Positions 19,712 through 28,280 of a stretch of 41,705 nucleotides of DNA are shown here, in pieces. This DNA comes from a bacterium (GTDB lineage Bacteria; Electryoneota; AABM5-125-24; Hatepunaeales; Hatepunaeaceae): positions 1 through 41,705 of the forward strand of contig JABMRV010000120.1 of assembly GCA_013202285.1 (NCBI GenBank). The letters run 5' to 3'. Under the pieces are notes generated by a model. It made no database searches. It was not told where the DNA came from and saw nothing but the letters and a program-made list of their open reading frames with translations. The translations under genes were made by a program, and so were the position numbers. How positions within the stretch are numbered: the stretch's first letter is position 1; each line of letters starts with the position of its first letter.

Positions 19712-20080
19712 ATGATACAGGAAGAAACCAAACTTATCGTAGCTGACAATACCGGAGCAAAAAGGGTTAAATGTTTCCGAATCCTTGGTGGCACCGGTCG
19801 CAGATACGCCTCTCTCGGTGACGTTGTCGTCGTCTCCGTGCGTAGCGCTACGCCAACGAGCCGTATAAAAAAGGGAACGGTCTCCAAGGCGGTGATCGTG
19901 CGTGTCAAGAAGGAGGTTCGCCGGAAGGACGGTTCTTACATCCGTTTCGATGAGAATGCTTGTGTGTTGCTCGATGAAGATCTGGAGATGATCGGCAACC
20001 GCATCTTTGGTCCTGTCGCCCGTGAATTGCGCGAGAAGAAGTATATGAAGATCGTTTCACTGGCACCGGAAGTGTTGTGA
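19712..20080 (+). CDS. rplN: Ribosomal protein L14 (uL14)
   Basis: The 122-residue protein begins [21 protein letters not shown] and has the signature [37 protein letters not shown], ending in [14 protein letters not shown]14 forms intersubunit bridges with 16S rRNA and is the docking site of the silencing factor RsfS. It has the standard length and lies 36 bases after rpsQ. Confidence 0.97.
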   Translation: MIQEETKLIVADNTGAKRVKCFRILGGTGRRYASLGDVVVVSVRSATPTSRIKKGTVSKAVIVRVKKEVRRKDGSYIRFDENACVLLDEDLEMIGNRIFGPVARELREKKYMKIVSLAPEVL

Positions 20081-20093
20081 GAGGATATAACCA

Positions 20094-20453
20094 ATGATCA
20101 AACGCATAAAAAAAATCAAGGGCAACCGGCTGTTCGTGCGCAAGGGTGATATGGTGCTGGTTTTGTCGGGGAATGACCGCGGAAAGCGCGGTAAAGTATT
20201 GAAGGTCTTTCCTGAGCTTAACCGTGTCGTTGTCGAGGGTATTGCCTTTATGAAGCGGCACACCAAACCGTCGCCAAAGGCGCCGCAGGGTGGTATCATT
20301 GAGCGTGAAAGAGCGATCCATGCCTCCAAGGTCATGGTTATCGATCCCAAGACAGGAGAACCGACCCGCATCGGACATAAGATATTACTTTCAGAAGGCA
20401 GGAAGCAGCGGGTTCGATTTTCTAAGAAATCTGGTGAAACATTAACCGGATAA
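20094..20453 (+). CDS. rplX: Ribosomal protein L24 (uL24)
   Basis: The 119-residue protein carries the KOW motif ([35 protein letters not shown]) and the L24 segment [28 protein letters not shown]24 is one of the two initiators of 50S assembly. GAGGAT upstream serves as SD. It ends six bases before rplE. Confidence 0.96.
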   Translation: MIKRIKKIKGNRLFVRKGDMVLVLSGNDRGKRGKVLKVFPELNRVVVEGIAFMKRHTKPSPKAPQGGIIERERAIHASKVMVIDPKTGEPTRIGHKILLSEGRKQRVRFSKKSGETLTG

Positions 20454-20459
20454 AAGGTT

Positions 20460-21149
20460 ATGGCAAAGAGTACTCAGGATAAACAACAAAAATCGAAGGC
20501 AGCCAGGAGCAAGACTGCGGCTGCGGAAAAATCCTCGGGAAAGAAGGACAAGGCTAAGGTCGAGATTCCGCCTCTACCGGATGATTACGTACCGCGAATG
20601 TTAAAGCTGTACACTGATAAGGTCGTACCGGCGTTGAAGAAGAAGTTCAATTATACCAACGTGAACCTCATCCCGCAGCTGGATAAAATTGTATTGAATG
20701 TCGGCGACGGAACGCTGCACCAGGATGCGAAACTTGCGGAATCAATCGCCAGGGAACTGACTCTTATCAGCGGTCAGAAGCCGGTTTTCACAAAGGCAAA
20801 ACAGTCGATTTCCAATTTCAAGCTGCGTGAAGGAATGGTTGTCGGTTGTCGGGTTACACTTCGCAGAGCTATGATGTACGAATTCTTTGATCGTTTGGTC
20901 ACTTTCGTAATCCCCCGCATCCGAGACTTCCGAGGTATGAATGATCGTTCTTTTGACGGCAGGGGTAATTATACGTTCGGCGTTCTCGAACAGATTATTT
21001 TCCCTGAAATTGATTATGACAAGGTCGTCAAGATCCACGGAATGGATATCACCATTACCACAACTTCCAGGAATGATGAAGAAGCGCTGGAACTGCTCAG
21101 GGGATTCGGTTTTCCCTTCCGTCAACGGACTGAGACAGAAGCCGCCTGA
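20460..21149 (+). CDS. rplE: Ribosomal protein L5 (uL5) with a lysine/alanine-rich N-terminal extension
   Basis: The core, from about residue 45 (PRMLKLYTDKVVPALKKKF...LDKIVLNVG), matches the complete L5 of other bacteria (about 180 residues), including FRGMNDRSFDGRGNYTFG and the end FGFPFR. The first 42 or so residues are extra and mostly Lys, Ala, Ser and Gln (KQQKSKAARSKTAAAEKSSG). L5 binds 5S rRNA and contacts S13 and P-site tRNA. The ATG follows AAAGGTT and rplX by six bases, and no later start fits the core better, so the extension is probably translated. Confidence 0.95.
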   Translation: MAKSTQDKQQKSKAARSKTAAAEKSSGKKDKAKVEIPPLPDDYVPRMLKLYTDKVVPALKKKFNYTNVNLIPQLDKIVLNVGDGTLHQDAKLAESIARELTLISGQKPVFTKAKQSISNFKLREGMVVGCRVTLRRAMMYEFFDRLVTFVIPRIRDFRGMNDRSFDGRGNYTFGVLEQIIFPEIDYDKVVKIHGMDITITTTSRNDEEALELLRGFGFPFRQRTETEAA

Positions 21150-21197
21150 GAACTTTAGAGCATAGAAAAGAATATACTTCAAGGTATAAACGACGAT

Positions 21198-21383
21198 ATG
21201 GCAAAAAAAGCATTAATTGCAAAGCAGAAGCGCACTCCGAAATTCAAAGTTCGTAAATATAACCGTTGTCGGCGCTGTGGTCGCCCGCGAGCTTATATGC
21301 GCAGGTTCGGCCTCTGCAGGATTTGTTTCCGTGAACTCGCTCTTGGGGGAATGATCCCGGGCGTTACCAAGGCGAGCTGGTAG
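21198..21383 (+). CDS. rpsN: Ribosomal protein S14 type Z (uS14, zinc-binding)
   Basis: The 61-residue protein is the short, zinc-binding form of S14. Four cysteines, C24, C27, C40 and C43, sit in [20 protein letters not shown], and it ends with the conserved [11 protein letters not shown]. The zinc-free S14 of E. coli is about 100 residues and lacks this set. The gene is in its usual place between L5 and S8. Confidence 0.97.
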   Translation: MAKKALIAKQKRTPKFKVRKYNRCRRCGRPRAYMRRFGLCRICFRELALGGMIPGVTKASW

Positions 21384-21404
21384 AATGACAGGGAGGAAGA
21401 TAAC

Positions 21405-21803
21405 TTGACTATGACTGATCCTGTCGCTGATTTCCTGACTCGCATACGGAATGCAGCGCTTGCCGGACATACTTCAGTGGATATCCCGGAATCACGCTTG
21501 AAGCGCGAGTTAACTAAAGTTTTGCTTCGAGAAAAATTCATTTCTCGCTATATCCGTATTCGTGACGACAAGCAGGGAATACTGAGACTCTATCTGAAAT
21601 ATTCTGAAGACGGCGTGAGTGTTATTGACGGATTACATCGTGTCTCCCGCCCAGGTCTGAGGATTTACTATGGTGTTGATGAAATTCCGCGCGTTCTTAA
21701 CGGACTCGGCGTGATGATACTTACTACTCCGAAGGGCATTATAACCGATAGACAGGCTCGTCGGTTGAGAGTTGGCGGTGAACCGTTATGCAATATCTGG
21801 TGA
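21405..21803 (+). CDS. rpsH: Ribosomal protein S8 (uS8)
   Basis: The 132-residue protein begins MTMTDPVADFLTRIRNA, the usual S8 start, when initiated at TTG 21405. GGAGG at 21392-21396 is eight bases before this TTG and 14 bases before the alternative ATG at 21411, favouring the TTG. The C-terminal signature TPKGIITDRQARRLRVGGEPLCNIW is present. S8 organises the central 16S domain and in E. coli represses the spc operon by binding near the L5 start. Confidence 0.96.
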   Translation: MTMTDPVADFLTRIRNAALAGHTSVDIPESRLKRELTKVLLREKFISRYIRIRDDKQGILRLYLKYSEDGVSVIDGLHRVSRPGLRIYYGVDEIPRVLNGLGVMILTTPKGIITDRQARRLRVGGEPLCNIW

Positions 21804-21816
21804 GGAGGCGATAGGT

Positions 21817-22356
21817 ATGTCGAGAGTTGGACGCGAACCGATACCCGTTCCTGAAGGTGTGAAAATAAGCATCGACAGCAGCTTGTTGAAAATCAATGGT
21901 AAACTTGGCGAACTGGAACATTCACTGCCGAACGGTATTACTGCTGTTCTTGAAGATAATGTACTGCGGTTAAATCGCAAGAATGACACTCATGACCAGA
22001 AAGCATTGCACGGTCTATCGCGTGCACTCCTTGCCAATATGGTTCACGGTGTTTCCCATGGCTATAAAAAGGACCTGGAGATTATCGGCGTCGGTTACCG
22101 CTGTGATAAGAAAGGAAAAGCCATACAGTTTGCGGTCGGTTTTTCACACCGTGTGGTGTTTATACCGCCTGATGAGATTGAGATCAAGGTAACCGATACC
22201 ACCAAATTCAACGTGAGCGGTATTGATAAGCAATTGGTCGGTGATGTCTCCGCAAAGATTCGCGCAATCCGCCCACCAGAGCCCTATAAGGGCAAGGGTA
22301 TCAGGTATGTAGGCGAGAAGGTTCGTCGAAAGGCAGGAAAGACAACAGTTAAGTGA
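21817..22356 (+). CDS. rplF: Ribosomal protein L6 (uL6)
   Basis: The 179-residue protein starts MSRVGREPIPVP, typical of L6, at the ATG 21817 preceded by GAGGAGG (21802-21808). The frame is open further upstream (from 21772), but that would overlap rpsH. The C-terminal signature RPPEPYKGKGIRYVGEKVRRKAGKT is intact. L6 lies at the base of the stalk near the sarcin-ricin loop. A 122-base gap to rplR, unusual in this cluster, contains a small ORF. Confidence 0.97.
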   Translation: MSRVGREPIPVPEGVKISIDSSLLKINGKLGELEHSLPNGITAVLEDNVLRLNRKNDTHDQKALHGLSRALLANMVHGVSHGYKKDLEIIGVGYRCDKKGKAIQFAVGFSHRVVFIPPDEIEIKVTDTTKFNVSGIDKQLVGDVSAKIRAIRPPEPYKGKGIRYVGEKVRRKAGKTTVK

Positions 22357-22379
22357 ACCCCATTTACAGGGGAAAGACT

Positions 22380-22478
22380 GTGATTTCGGAACTGTTGTCT
22401 CCGATTGAATTCAGAAATAAAAGACCCGGTCGCGTCTTCGATCAAGAGGACATACGACCCGGCGCATGGAGTTTATAA
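22380..22478 (+). CDS. Possible 32-codon small ORF filling the rplF-rplR gap
   Basis: A GTG at 22380 preceded after six bases by AGGGGA (22368-22373) opens a frame that reads MISELLSPIEFRNKRPGRVF and then DQEDIRPGAWSL, stopping at TAA 22476-22478. The rplR ATG begins at the very next base, a typical coupled junction. I do not recognise the peptide and it has no obvious domain. It may be a translated spacer, a coupling peptide for L18, or a chance frame; the SD, the exact fit and the abutting stop/start argue mildly for translation. Confidence 0.35.
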   Translation: MISELLSPIEFRNKRPGRVFDQEDIRPGAWSL

Positions 22479-22862
22479 ATGGCTGACAGAAGAGTTGCCC
22501 TAAGGGCGAAAAAGAAGCAGCTTCTCCGACGGAAAAAGCACGGTCGAAAACGATTATACGGCTCAGCCGATCGTCCCCGTCTGGTTGTTTACCGCAGCAA
22601 TCGTCATATCTATGTTCAGCTGGTTAACGATATTGACAGACGGACAATCACCGGATGCTCGACGTTAACACCTGTCCTGCTTGATAAATTAGCCAAATTC
22701 TCCAGTAAGATTGAACAGGCAAAGCTGGTCGGTGAGAATATATCTGTTCTTGCCAAAGAAAAGGGAATCAGCTGCATTGCTTTCGATCGTAACGGTCGAA
22801 AGTATCACGGTCGATTGAAGGCTTTGGCGGATGCCGTTCGCGCTGGCGGGCTTGATTTTTAA
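22479..22862 (+). CDS. rplR: Ribosomal protein L18 (uL18)
   Basis: The 127-residue protein has GSADRPRLVVYRSNRHIYVQLVNDIDRRTI and the conserved end AFDRNGRKYHGRLKALADAVRAGGLDF. L18 binds 5S rRNA with L5 to form the central protuberance. GGAG at 22467-22470 provides an SD eight bases before the ATG. The upstream small ORF ends at the adjoining base. Confidence 0.96.
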   Translation: MADRRVALRAKKKQLLRRKKHGRKRLYGSADRPRLVVYRSNRHIYVQLVNDIDRRTITGCSTLTPVLLDKLAKFSSKIEQAKLVGENISVLAKEKGISCIAFDRNGRKYHGRLKALADAVRAGGLDF

Positions 22863-22897
22863 CTGTGTCAAGATAATAAGTTAGAGAGTGGATAACT

Positions 22898-23428
22898 TTG
22901 GAACGAGCTAATCAAGATGAACTGACTCTTAATGAGAAGGTGGTCAATATCAACAGGGTTGCCAAGGTAGTTAAGGGTGGACGGAACTTCAGTTTTAATG
23001 CTCTGGTTGTTGTTGGCGATGGTAAAGGTCGGGTAGGTTTCGGTCTCGGTAAGGCTCGTGAAGTTGTCGATGCCATCGAAAAGGGCACAGAAATTGCCAA
23101 ACAAGCCATGAAACGCTATCCTCTTGCTGGAACCACAATTCCACACAAGGTGCTCGGGAAGTTCGGAGCCGGCAAGGTAGTACTCAGACCGGCGTCACCC
23201 GGTACGGGTATCATCGCGGGAGGACCGGTACGAGCGGTGCTTGAATGTCTGGGTGTGCATGACGTGTTATGTAAATCTATCGGAACAAGCAATCCCGTTA
23301 ATGTAATCAGGGCTACTGTTAACGGATTGGGTCAAATGTATGATGCTGTAAGAATGGCTCGGAAACGCGGTATTTCAGTTTCCAGATTACTTGGATTACA
23401 ACAGACTCAGGAGATAACCGATGCCTGA
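22898..23428 (+). CDS. rpsE: Ribosomal protein S5 (uS5)
   Basis: The 176-residue protein has the S5 dsRBD-like motif [33 protein letters not shown] and the C-terminal domain [41 protein letters not shown]5 lies at the mRNA entry and influences fidelity. It starts with TTG ([20 protein letters not shown]). The last eight bases overlap the rpmD start, so L30 is coupled to it. Confidence 0.97.
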   Translation: MERANQDELTLNEKVVNINRVAKVVKGGRNFSFNALVVVGDGKGRVGFGLGKAREVVDAIEKGTEIAKQAMKRYPLAGTTIPHKVLGKFGAGKVVLRPASPGTGIIAGGPVRAVLECLGVHDVLCKSIGTSNPVNVIRATVNGLGQMYDAVRMARKRGISVSRLLGLQQTQEITDA

Positions 23429-24038
23429 GTACATCCGGATAACCTACGTACGAAGTAGAATTGGACGGAACTATAGACAAGGAAGGGTTCTTAAGGCACT
23501 TGGTTTGCGCAGATTACAGCAGAGCCGTGTTGTGGTTGACAACCCGTCAATACGAGGGATGATTCGCAAGATTCCGCATTTACTGACAATTGAAGCTGCC
23601 GATAAACCTGTTACGGCTGTAAAAACGAAAGCTGTAATCCCGAAAGTCACTGAAACGCCAGTTAAGGCAAAGCCGAAAACCGTGAAGAAACCGAAAGACA
23701 CTGAAACGCCGGTTAAGGCAAAGCCGAAAACCGTGAAGAAACCAAAAGACACAAAACCGACAGTTAAAACAGAACCCAAGACTAAGAAGAAACCAAAAGA
23801 CACCGAACCGTTGGTTAAGGCAGAACCTAAGACTAAAAAGAAACCCAAAGCTGCTAAACCTCCGGTTGAGGCAAAGCCGCAGACCAAGAAGAAATTAAAA
23901 GCTGAAAAGCCCGATAAATCTGAAGTGAGTAAAGACTTGATCAAGGATGATGCTGTAGCGCCGGTAATTGAAGCAAAGACGACCGAAGAACCAACCGATG
24001 TAAAAGATGTAGATACGGAGACAGGTAGTAATGCATGA
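23421..24038 (+). CDS. rpmD: Ribosomal protein L30 (uL30) with a long repeat-containing C-terminal tail
   Basis: Residues 1 to about 60 are an ordinary complete L30 ([44 protein letters not shown]). Typical bacterial L30 stops there. Here 145 residues follow: a linker, five tandem 17-residue units (77-161) of the type [17 protein letters not shown], and a mixed to acidic end (162-205). The tail is rich in Lys, Pro, Thr and Ala, has no aromatic residues, and resembles the disordered tails of histone H1. L30 lies on the 50S surface near 5S rRNA. The frame is uninterrupted and is followed by an 8-base overlap with rplO, so the tail is truly in frame. Confidence 0.95.
   Translation: MPEYIRITYVRSRIGRNYRQGRVLKALGLRRLQQSRVVVDNPSIRGMIRKIPHLLTIEAADKPVTAVKTKAVIPKVTETPVKAKPKTVKKPKDTETPVKAKPKTVKKPKDTKPTVKTEPKTKKKPKDTEPLVKAEPKTKKKPKAAKPPVEAKPQTKKKLKAEKPDKSEVSKDLIKDDAVAPVIEAKTTEEPTDVKDVDTETGSNA
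23649..23903 (+). repeat. Five 51-bp tandem repeats in the rpmD tail
   Basis: Units run 23649-23699, 23700-23750, 23751-23801, 23802-23852 and 23853-23903, each coding 17 residues with no change of phase. Units 1 and 2 differ at only two of 51 bases, while units 3 to 5 are more diverged, consistent with a recent duplication at the upstream end of an older array. Confidence 0.92.
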
Positions 24039-24564
24039 AGATACAGGTGATCTTGGCAGGTTGAAACCTGCACCAGGTTCAATTAAAAAGCCGAAACGTA
24101 TAGGACGCGGTCGAAGCTCCGGTCACGGTGATACCGCCACAAGAGGTCATAAGGGTGCCAAGAGCCGCTCAGGATACAGCAGACCGTTATGGTTTGAAGG
24201 CGGGCAAATGCCCATTCATCGCCGTCTTCCCAAACGGGGTTTTCGTGTTCCAGACAGGACGAAATACCATGAGTTTAAGCTGTCCGATCTTGGCAGAATC
24301 AAAGACGACGTGGTTGATCCTGACAGTGTGCGAGCAGCGAGATTGGTGAATGGTCGCGGTCCGATCGTTCTCCTCGGCAACGGAGAAGTAGATCGTTCTT
24401 TAAAAGTATCAGTGCATCGCATCACCAAGAGCGCTCAGGAGAAGATTACTGCTGCAGGTGGTTCCGTTGAGATACTTCCTCTCGATCCGGTTGAAAGACG
24501 GGTAAAGAAGGGTCCGTCCAAGCGGAATAAATATCGTCCTAAAGCAAGAACTCAGGACATTTAA
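24031..24564 (+). CDS. rplO: Ribosomal protein L15 (uL15)
   Basis: The 177-residue protein starts with LGRLKPAPGSIKKPKRIGRGRSSGHGDTATRGHKGAKSRSG, the L15 N-terminal rRNA-binding stretch, and has FEGGQMPIHRRLPKRGF. It is somewhat longer than E. coli L15 (144), largely through a basic C-terminal extension (RRVKKGPSKRNKYRPKARTQDI). L15 binds late in 50S assembly. The ATG lies within the last codons of rpmD. Confidence 0.96.
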   Translation: MHEDTGDLGRLKPAPGSIKKPKRIGRGRSSGHGDTATRGHKGAKSRSGYSRPLWFEGGQMPIHRRLPKRGFRVPDRTKYHEFKLSDLGRIKDDVVDPDSVRAARLVNGRGPIVLLGNGEVDRSLKVSVHRITKSAQEKITAAGGSVEILPLDPVERRVKKGPSKRNKYRPKARTQDI

Positions 24565-24612
24565 TTCTTTGTTAATCCAGATCTGAATATAAAAGACGGC
24601 TGATACCGATAT

Positions 24613-25944
24613 ATGCTGCAGAAATTTCAGAATATATTTAAGATTCCCGAGCTTAAAAGGCGTATTCTCTTTACGCTGCTGATATTTATCATCTACCGCA
24701 TCGGTGGACATGTGCCCATTCCAGGGATAAATGCTTTTGCACTTGGCGAATTCATGGAACAGCAGAAGGGCACGCTGTTCGGGTTATATGACATGTTTGC
24801 AGGGGGTAACTTCGGTCGTGCCACCGTCTTTGCCCTGGGGATTATGCCATACATCAGCGCTTCGATTATCCTCCAGTTGATGGGCACGGTACTTCCCGTT
24901 CTGCAGAAGCTGCAGCAGGAAGGTGAAGAGGGACGGAAAAAAATAACACAGTGGACCCGCTACCTGACGGTAGCCATCTCCTCGATGCAGGCGCTCGGCG
25001 TCAGTGTGTTCCTGGCACAGATCCCGATAACGGCAAACGGTAATATCGTGGTGCCCAATCCGGGCTTGGATTTCATGTTTTTGACCATGATCACACTTAC
25101 CGCCGGTACGGTCTTCATAATGTGGCTTGGTGAACAGATCACCGATCGAGGGATCGGCAACGGGATCAGTCTGATTATTTTTATCGGCATCATCGACAGG
25201 ATTCCACAGGCGTTTCTTGAGGAGATAAAATACCTGTCCGAGGGAATGCGCCAGCCGATGATGGAACTGGTTCTGCTCGCAATGTTCTTTCTCACTGTTG
25301 TGGCGGTCGTTGCACTTACACAAGGTCAACGGAAGATAAACGTTCAGTATGCAAAGCGAGTAGTTGGACGAAAGGTTTACGGCGGTCAAGCGACGCACAT
25401 TCCACTGCGCATCAACACTGCCGGTGTCATGCCGATAATCTTTGCTCAGACGATAATGTTTCTACCGACCACACTCGCAACGTTTCTACCGGATGGTGAA
25501 GTCAGAATCTGGATGACGAATGCTTTCAGGTTTGATTCCTATGTATATATGATGGTCTATTGGTTGCTGATCGTTTTCTTCACTTACTTCTATACTGCCG
25601 TAGCGTTCAATCCGGTCGATGTAGCCAACAATCTTAAAAAGAACGGTGGGTTGATACCTTCGGTTAAACCCGGTAAACGGACTGCGGAGTACCTTGATAA
25701 TATCCTGACCAAGATAACGCTCCCGGGCGCTGTCTTTCTTGGTTTCATCGCGGTATTTCCAACACTGATACCCAAATGGCTGGATGTATCATATACTTTC
25801 GCCTCCTTTTATGGAGGGACAGGTCTGTTGATTATAGTAGGTGTTGCTCTCGATACGCTCCAGCAGATAGAAGCTCATCTGCTGATGAGGCATTATGACG
25901 GTCTGATGAAGACAGGAAAGTTGCGCGGCAGGAGGAGGATGTAG
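24613..25944 (+). CDS. secY: Protein translocase subunit SecY
   Basis: The 443-residue membrane protein has about ten hydrophobic segments. Signatures include RILFTLLIFIIYRIGGHVPIPGI in TM1, the plug-proximal FAGGNFGRATVFALGIMPYISASIILQL, and the cytosolic loop QGQRKINVQYAKRVVGRKVYGG. A later region reads DVANNLKKNGGLIPSVKPGKRTAEYL. SecY is the channel of the SecYEG translocon. It follows rplO by 48 bases, its usual place, and precedes adk by 57 bases. Confidence 0.97.
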   Translation: MLQKFQNIFKIPELKRRILFTLLIFIIYRIGGHVPIPGINAFALGEFMEQQKGTLFGLYDMFAGGNFGRATVFALGIMPYISASIILQLMGTVLPVLQKLQQEGEEGRKKITQWTRYLTVAISSMQALGVSVFLAQIPITANGNIVVPNPGLDFMFLTMITLTAGTVFIMWLGEQITDRGIGNGISLIIFIGIIDRIPQAFLEEIKYLSEGMRQPMMELVLLAMFFLTVVAVVALTQGQRKINVQYAKRVVGRKVYGGQATHIPLRINTAGVMPIIFAQTIMFLPTTLATFLPDGEVRIWMTNAFRFDSYVYMMVYWLLIVFFTYFYTAVAFNPVDVANNLKKNGGLIPSVKPGKRTAEYLDNILTKITLPGAVFLGFIAVFPTLIPKWLDVSYTFASFYGGTGLLIIVGVALDTLQQIEAHLLMRHYDGLMKTGKLRGRRRM

Positions 25945-26001
25945 GCTGGCGCAATCGTTTTTTCTCAATGGAATTAATCTCAACTCAGGACAGAAGAATA
26001 G

Positions 26002-26631
26002 ATGATACTCATACTGCTCGGCGCACCGGGTGCAGGTAAGGGAACACAGGCGGAGAAGATAGCCGCACATTACAACCTGAATCATCTCTCAACGGGCGAT
26101 CTTCTGCGTACTGCCGTTGCTGAAGGAAGTGAACTTGGCAGGCTGGCAAAAGGATATATGAATAAAGGGCAGTTGGTGCCTGATGATGTGATCCTGGGAA
26201 TAATTCGCGATTATCTTGATGAGCATGCCGGTGTAAGTGTCTTATTTGATGGTTTTCCCCGTACAGTTACCCAGGCTGAGGGTCTGGACGGCTTATTAAA
26301 AGGTGATTCTGTTCGTACGGTTTCCCTCGAAGTGGATGATGAGCAGGTAATTAAAAGACTGTCCGCACGAAGGAGTTGCCGGGTTTGCGGAAAGATATAT
26401 AATACGGCGCTGGGCATTAATCCCGCGCCGGATGGCAGATGCACCTGTGGTGGCGAGATATATCAGCGCGATGATGACCAGGCTGAGACGATTACCAGCC
26501 GCCTCATGATCTATCATGATCAGACCGAACCGGTTATCTCATTCTATCGTGGGAAAGGACTTCTAATAGAGATCGAGGGAACCGGCAGTCCTGACGATGT
26601 TTTCGGTAGGATCAGGGAAGTCTTAGGTTGA
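26002..26631 (+). CDS. adk: Adenylate kinase, zinc-LID type
   Basis: The 209-residue kinase converts AMP and ATP into two ADP. It has the P-loop GAPGAGKGT (7-15), LSTGDLLR for AMP binding, and the FDGFPRT motif. The LID domain carries four cysteines, C126, C129, C147 and C149 (CRVC...CTC), a pattern that binds structural zinc in Gram-positive and thermophilic enzymes. The stop overlaps the TTG start of map by four bases (TTGA). Confidence 0.96.
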   Translation: MILILLGAPGAGKGTQAEKIAAHYNLNHLSTGDLLRTAVAEGSELGRLAKGYMNKGQLVPDDVILGIIRDYLDEHAGVSVLFDGFPRTVTQAEGLDGLLKGDSVRTVSLEVDDEQVIKRLSARRSCRVCGKIYNTALGINPAPDGRCTCGGEIYQRDDDQAETITSRLMIYHDQTEPVISFYRGKGLLIEIEGTGSPDDVFGRIREVLG

Positions 26632-27422
26632 TCCACCGCAAGAGCCCTCGAGAAATCGAGAAGATGCAGAGGGCGGGAAAGCTTCTTGCATCACTGTTTC
26701 CGAAGATATCAGAACTTATTAAACCCGGTGCGATCACTGCTGACATTGACAGATTAGCAGAACAGATTATTATAGAAGGCGGAGCCAGACCGGCTTTCAA
26801 GGGTTACAGGGGAAGCGGTAGGAAACCGTTTCCCTCGGCAACCTGTATTTCGATCAACGATGAGATTGTTCATGGAATTCCATCCCAGCGCAGGCTAAAA
26901 GAGGGACAAATTGTAGGGATTGACTGCGGTCTTGAACTCGATGGCTGGTATGCCGATATGGCGGTGAGTTTTCTAATTGGTGACGTGCATTCCACTATCA
27001 GGATGCTGTGGGATGTGACACGAAAGGCTCTTTATAAAGGAATCGAACAGGTTCGACCGGGAAACAGGATCAGCGACATCGGTTCCGCCATTCAGAGGTT
27101 GGCGGAAGCCAACGGATTTTCCGTTATCAGGGAACTTGTCGGTCATGGCATTGGTTCGAGTTTACACGAGGATCCGGCTGTTCCCAACTATTATTCATCC
27201 AAGGGAGATGGTTTTCTTCGACCCGGGATGACAATCGCGATTGAACCAATGATTTCGACAGGACATTGGAAGATTGAAACCCTGAGTGATGGTTGGACGG
27301 CAGTAACGGCTGACAGGTCGCCAACTGCTCATTTTGAACATACGATTCATGTAACCGAAGACGAACCTGAAATTCTTACTCTGCTCGAAGACGGATCGGA
27401 TCCGTGGGATTTGATCCGGTAA
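26628..27422 (+). CDS. map: Methionine aminopeptidase, type I
   Basis: The 264-residue enzyme removes the initiator methionine from new proteins. The five metal ligands can be assigned as D99, D110, H173, E206 and E237 in GIDCGLELDGWYADMAVSF, GHGIG, IEPM and HFEHTI; H82 is the usual substrate-site histidine. The start is TTG in a TTGA overlap with adk, placing MIHRKSPREIEKMQRAG at the N-terminus as in homologues. infA follows after 16 bases. Confidence 0.96.
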   Translation: MIHRKSPREIEKMQRAGKLLASLFPKISELIKPGAITADIDRLAEQIIIEGGARPAFKGYRGSGRKPFPSATCISINDEIVHGIPSQRRLKEGQIVGIDCGLELDGWYADMAVSFLIGDVHSTIRMLWDVTRKALYKGIEQVRPGNRISDIGSAIQRLAEANGFSVIRELVGHGIGSSLHEDPAVPNYYSSKGDGFLRPGMTIAIEPMISTGHWKIETLSDGWTAVTADRSPTAHFEHTIHVTEDEPEILTLLEDGSDPWDLIR

Positions 27423-27438
27423 ACTTAGGGAATAGCAT

Positions 27439-27657
27439 TTGGCGAAGGAAGAAGCAATAAAGGTCGATGGCACCGTTCTGGAAACACTGCCCAATGCCAC
27501 CTTCCAGGTCAAACTGGAACAGGGGCATGTTGTTCTGGCTCATATCTCCGGGCGGATGCGGATGCACTATATTAAGATTCTCCCAGGTGACAAGGTAACG
27601 GTTGAACTCTCACCTTATGATCTCTCGCGGGGAAGAATTGTTTATCGTTACAAGTAA
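27439..27657 (+). CDS. infA: Translation initiation factor IF-1
   Basis: The 72-residue OB-fold protein has the family pattern [69 protein letters not shown]-1 occupies the A site during initiation. It starts with TTG, as several neighbours do. It is followed by rpmJ after 13 bases, the typical infA-rpmJ-rpsM order. Confidence 0.97.
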   Translation: MAKEEAIKVDGTVLETLPNATFQVKLEQGHVVLAHISGRMRMHYIKILPGDKVTVELSPYDLSRGRIVYRYK

Positions 27658-27670
27658 AGAGTGTTAAATT

Positions 27671-27784
27671 ATGAAAGTACGAACCTCAGTCAAACGCATG
27701 TGTGATAATTGCAAGATTATCCGTCGCAGAGGAGTGGTCAGGGTGATCTGCAAGAATCCCAAACATAAACAACGTCAGGGGTAG
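27671..27784 (+). CDS. rpmJ: Ribosomal protein L36 (bL36), zinc-ribbon form
   Basis: A 37-residue frame reads [20 protein letters not shown] then [17 protein letters not shown]. It has the zinc ligands C11, C14, C27 and H32 of the C+ type of L36, and the standard length. It lies between infA and rpsM as expected. Confidence 0.96.
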   Translation: MKVRTSVKRMCDNCKIIRRRGVVRVICKNPKHKQRQG

Positions 27785-27820
27785 TTTTGACGGTATGTCC
27801 GGTTATGGTGATCAAACGTA

Positions 27821-27855
27821 ATTTTGAATTCAAAATTCAAAATTCAGAATTTTCA
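27821..27855. repeat. 16-bp palindrome and short direct repeats before rpsM
   Basis: ATTTTGAATTCAAAAT (27821-27836) is a perfect palindrome. It is followed by overlapping copies of the unit CAAAATT and then GAATTTTC, which is partly complementary. The stretch ends a few bases before the rpsM SD. It may be an operator or an AT-rich repeat expansion; function is unknown. Confidence 0.6.
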
Positions 27856-27868
27856 AGAAGGTGTATTA

Positions 27869-28246
27869 ATGCCACGTATCTCAGGAGTTGACCTACCGCG
27901 CAACAAACGGGTGGAAATTGCTTTGACCTATATTTATGGTATCGGTCGGGCATTGTCAAAAGGTATTTTGACGAAGACAGGTATAGATCTGGATATTAAA
28001 ACCGATGATCTTACCGAGGCTCAGGTCAAGCAGATTCGCGATCTCATAAATGATGAGTATAAGGTCGAAGGTCCCAAGCGCACTGAAGTGCAGATGAGTA
28101 TTAAAAGACTTATCGATATTGGATGTTATCGTGGGATACGCCATAAACGCGGCATGCCTGTTCGAGGACAGAATACCCGCAATAACTCACGCACGAGACG
28201 TGGCAGGCGAAAAGTTTCTGTTTCGATTGCCAAGAAAAAGGAATAG
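27869..28246 (+). CDS. rpsM: Ribosomal protein S13 (uS13)
   Basis: The 125-residue protein begins [26 protein letters not shown] and ends with the basic stretch [23 protein letters not shown]13 lies at the top of the 30S head and contacts the P-site tRNA and L5. The frame extends upstream to an ATG at 27824, but that would add 15 residues encoded by the AT-rich repeat; AGAAGG before the ATG at 27869 supports the shorter form. Confidence 0.97.
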   Translation: MPRISGVDLPRNKRVEIALTYIYGIGRALSKGILTKTGIDLDIKTDDLTEAQVKQIRDLINDEYKVEGPKRTEVQMSIKRLIDIGCYRGIRHKRGMPVRGQNTRNNSRTRRGRRKVSVSIAKKKE

Positions 28247-28280
28247 GACAAGAGCAGCTTGGATGTCTTTATCGTTCTTA

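Noticed and set aside
23471-24082. Antisense ORF of 203 codons with a hydrophobic repeat pattern
   Set aside because: It is the mirror of the Lys/Pro repeats in the rpmD tail. The apparent hydrophobic repeats arise from reverse-complemented lysine codons.
24784-25398. Antisense ORF of 204 codons opposite secY
   Set aside because: No family resemblance; the sense strand encodes intact SecY.
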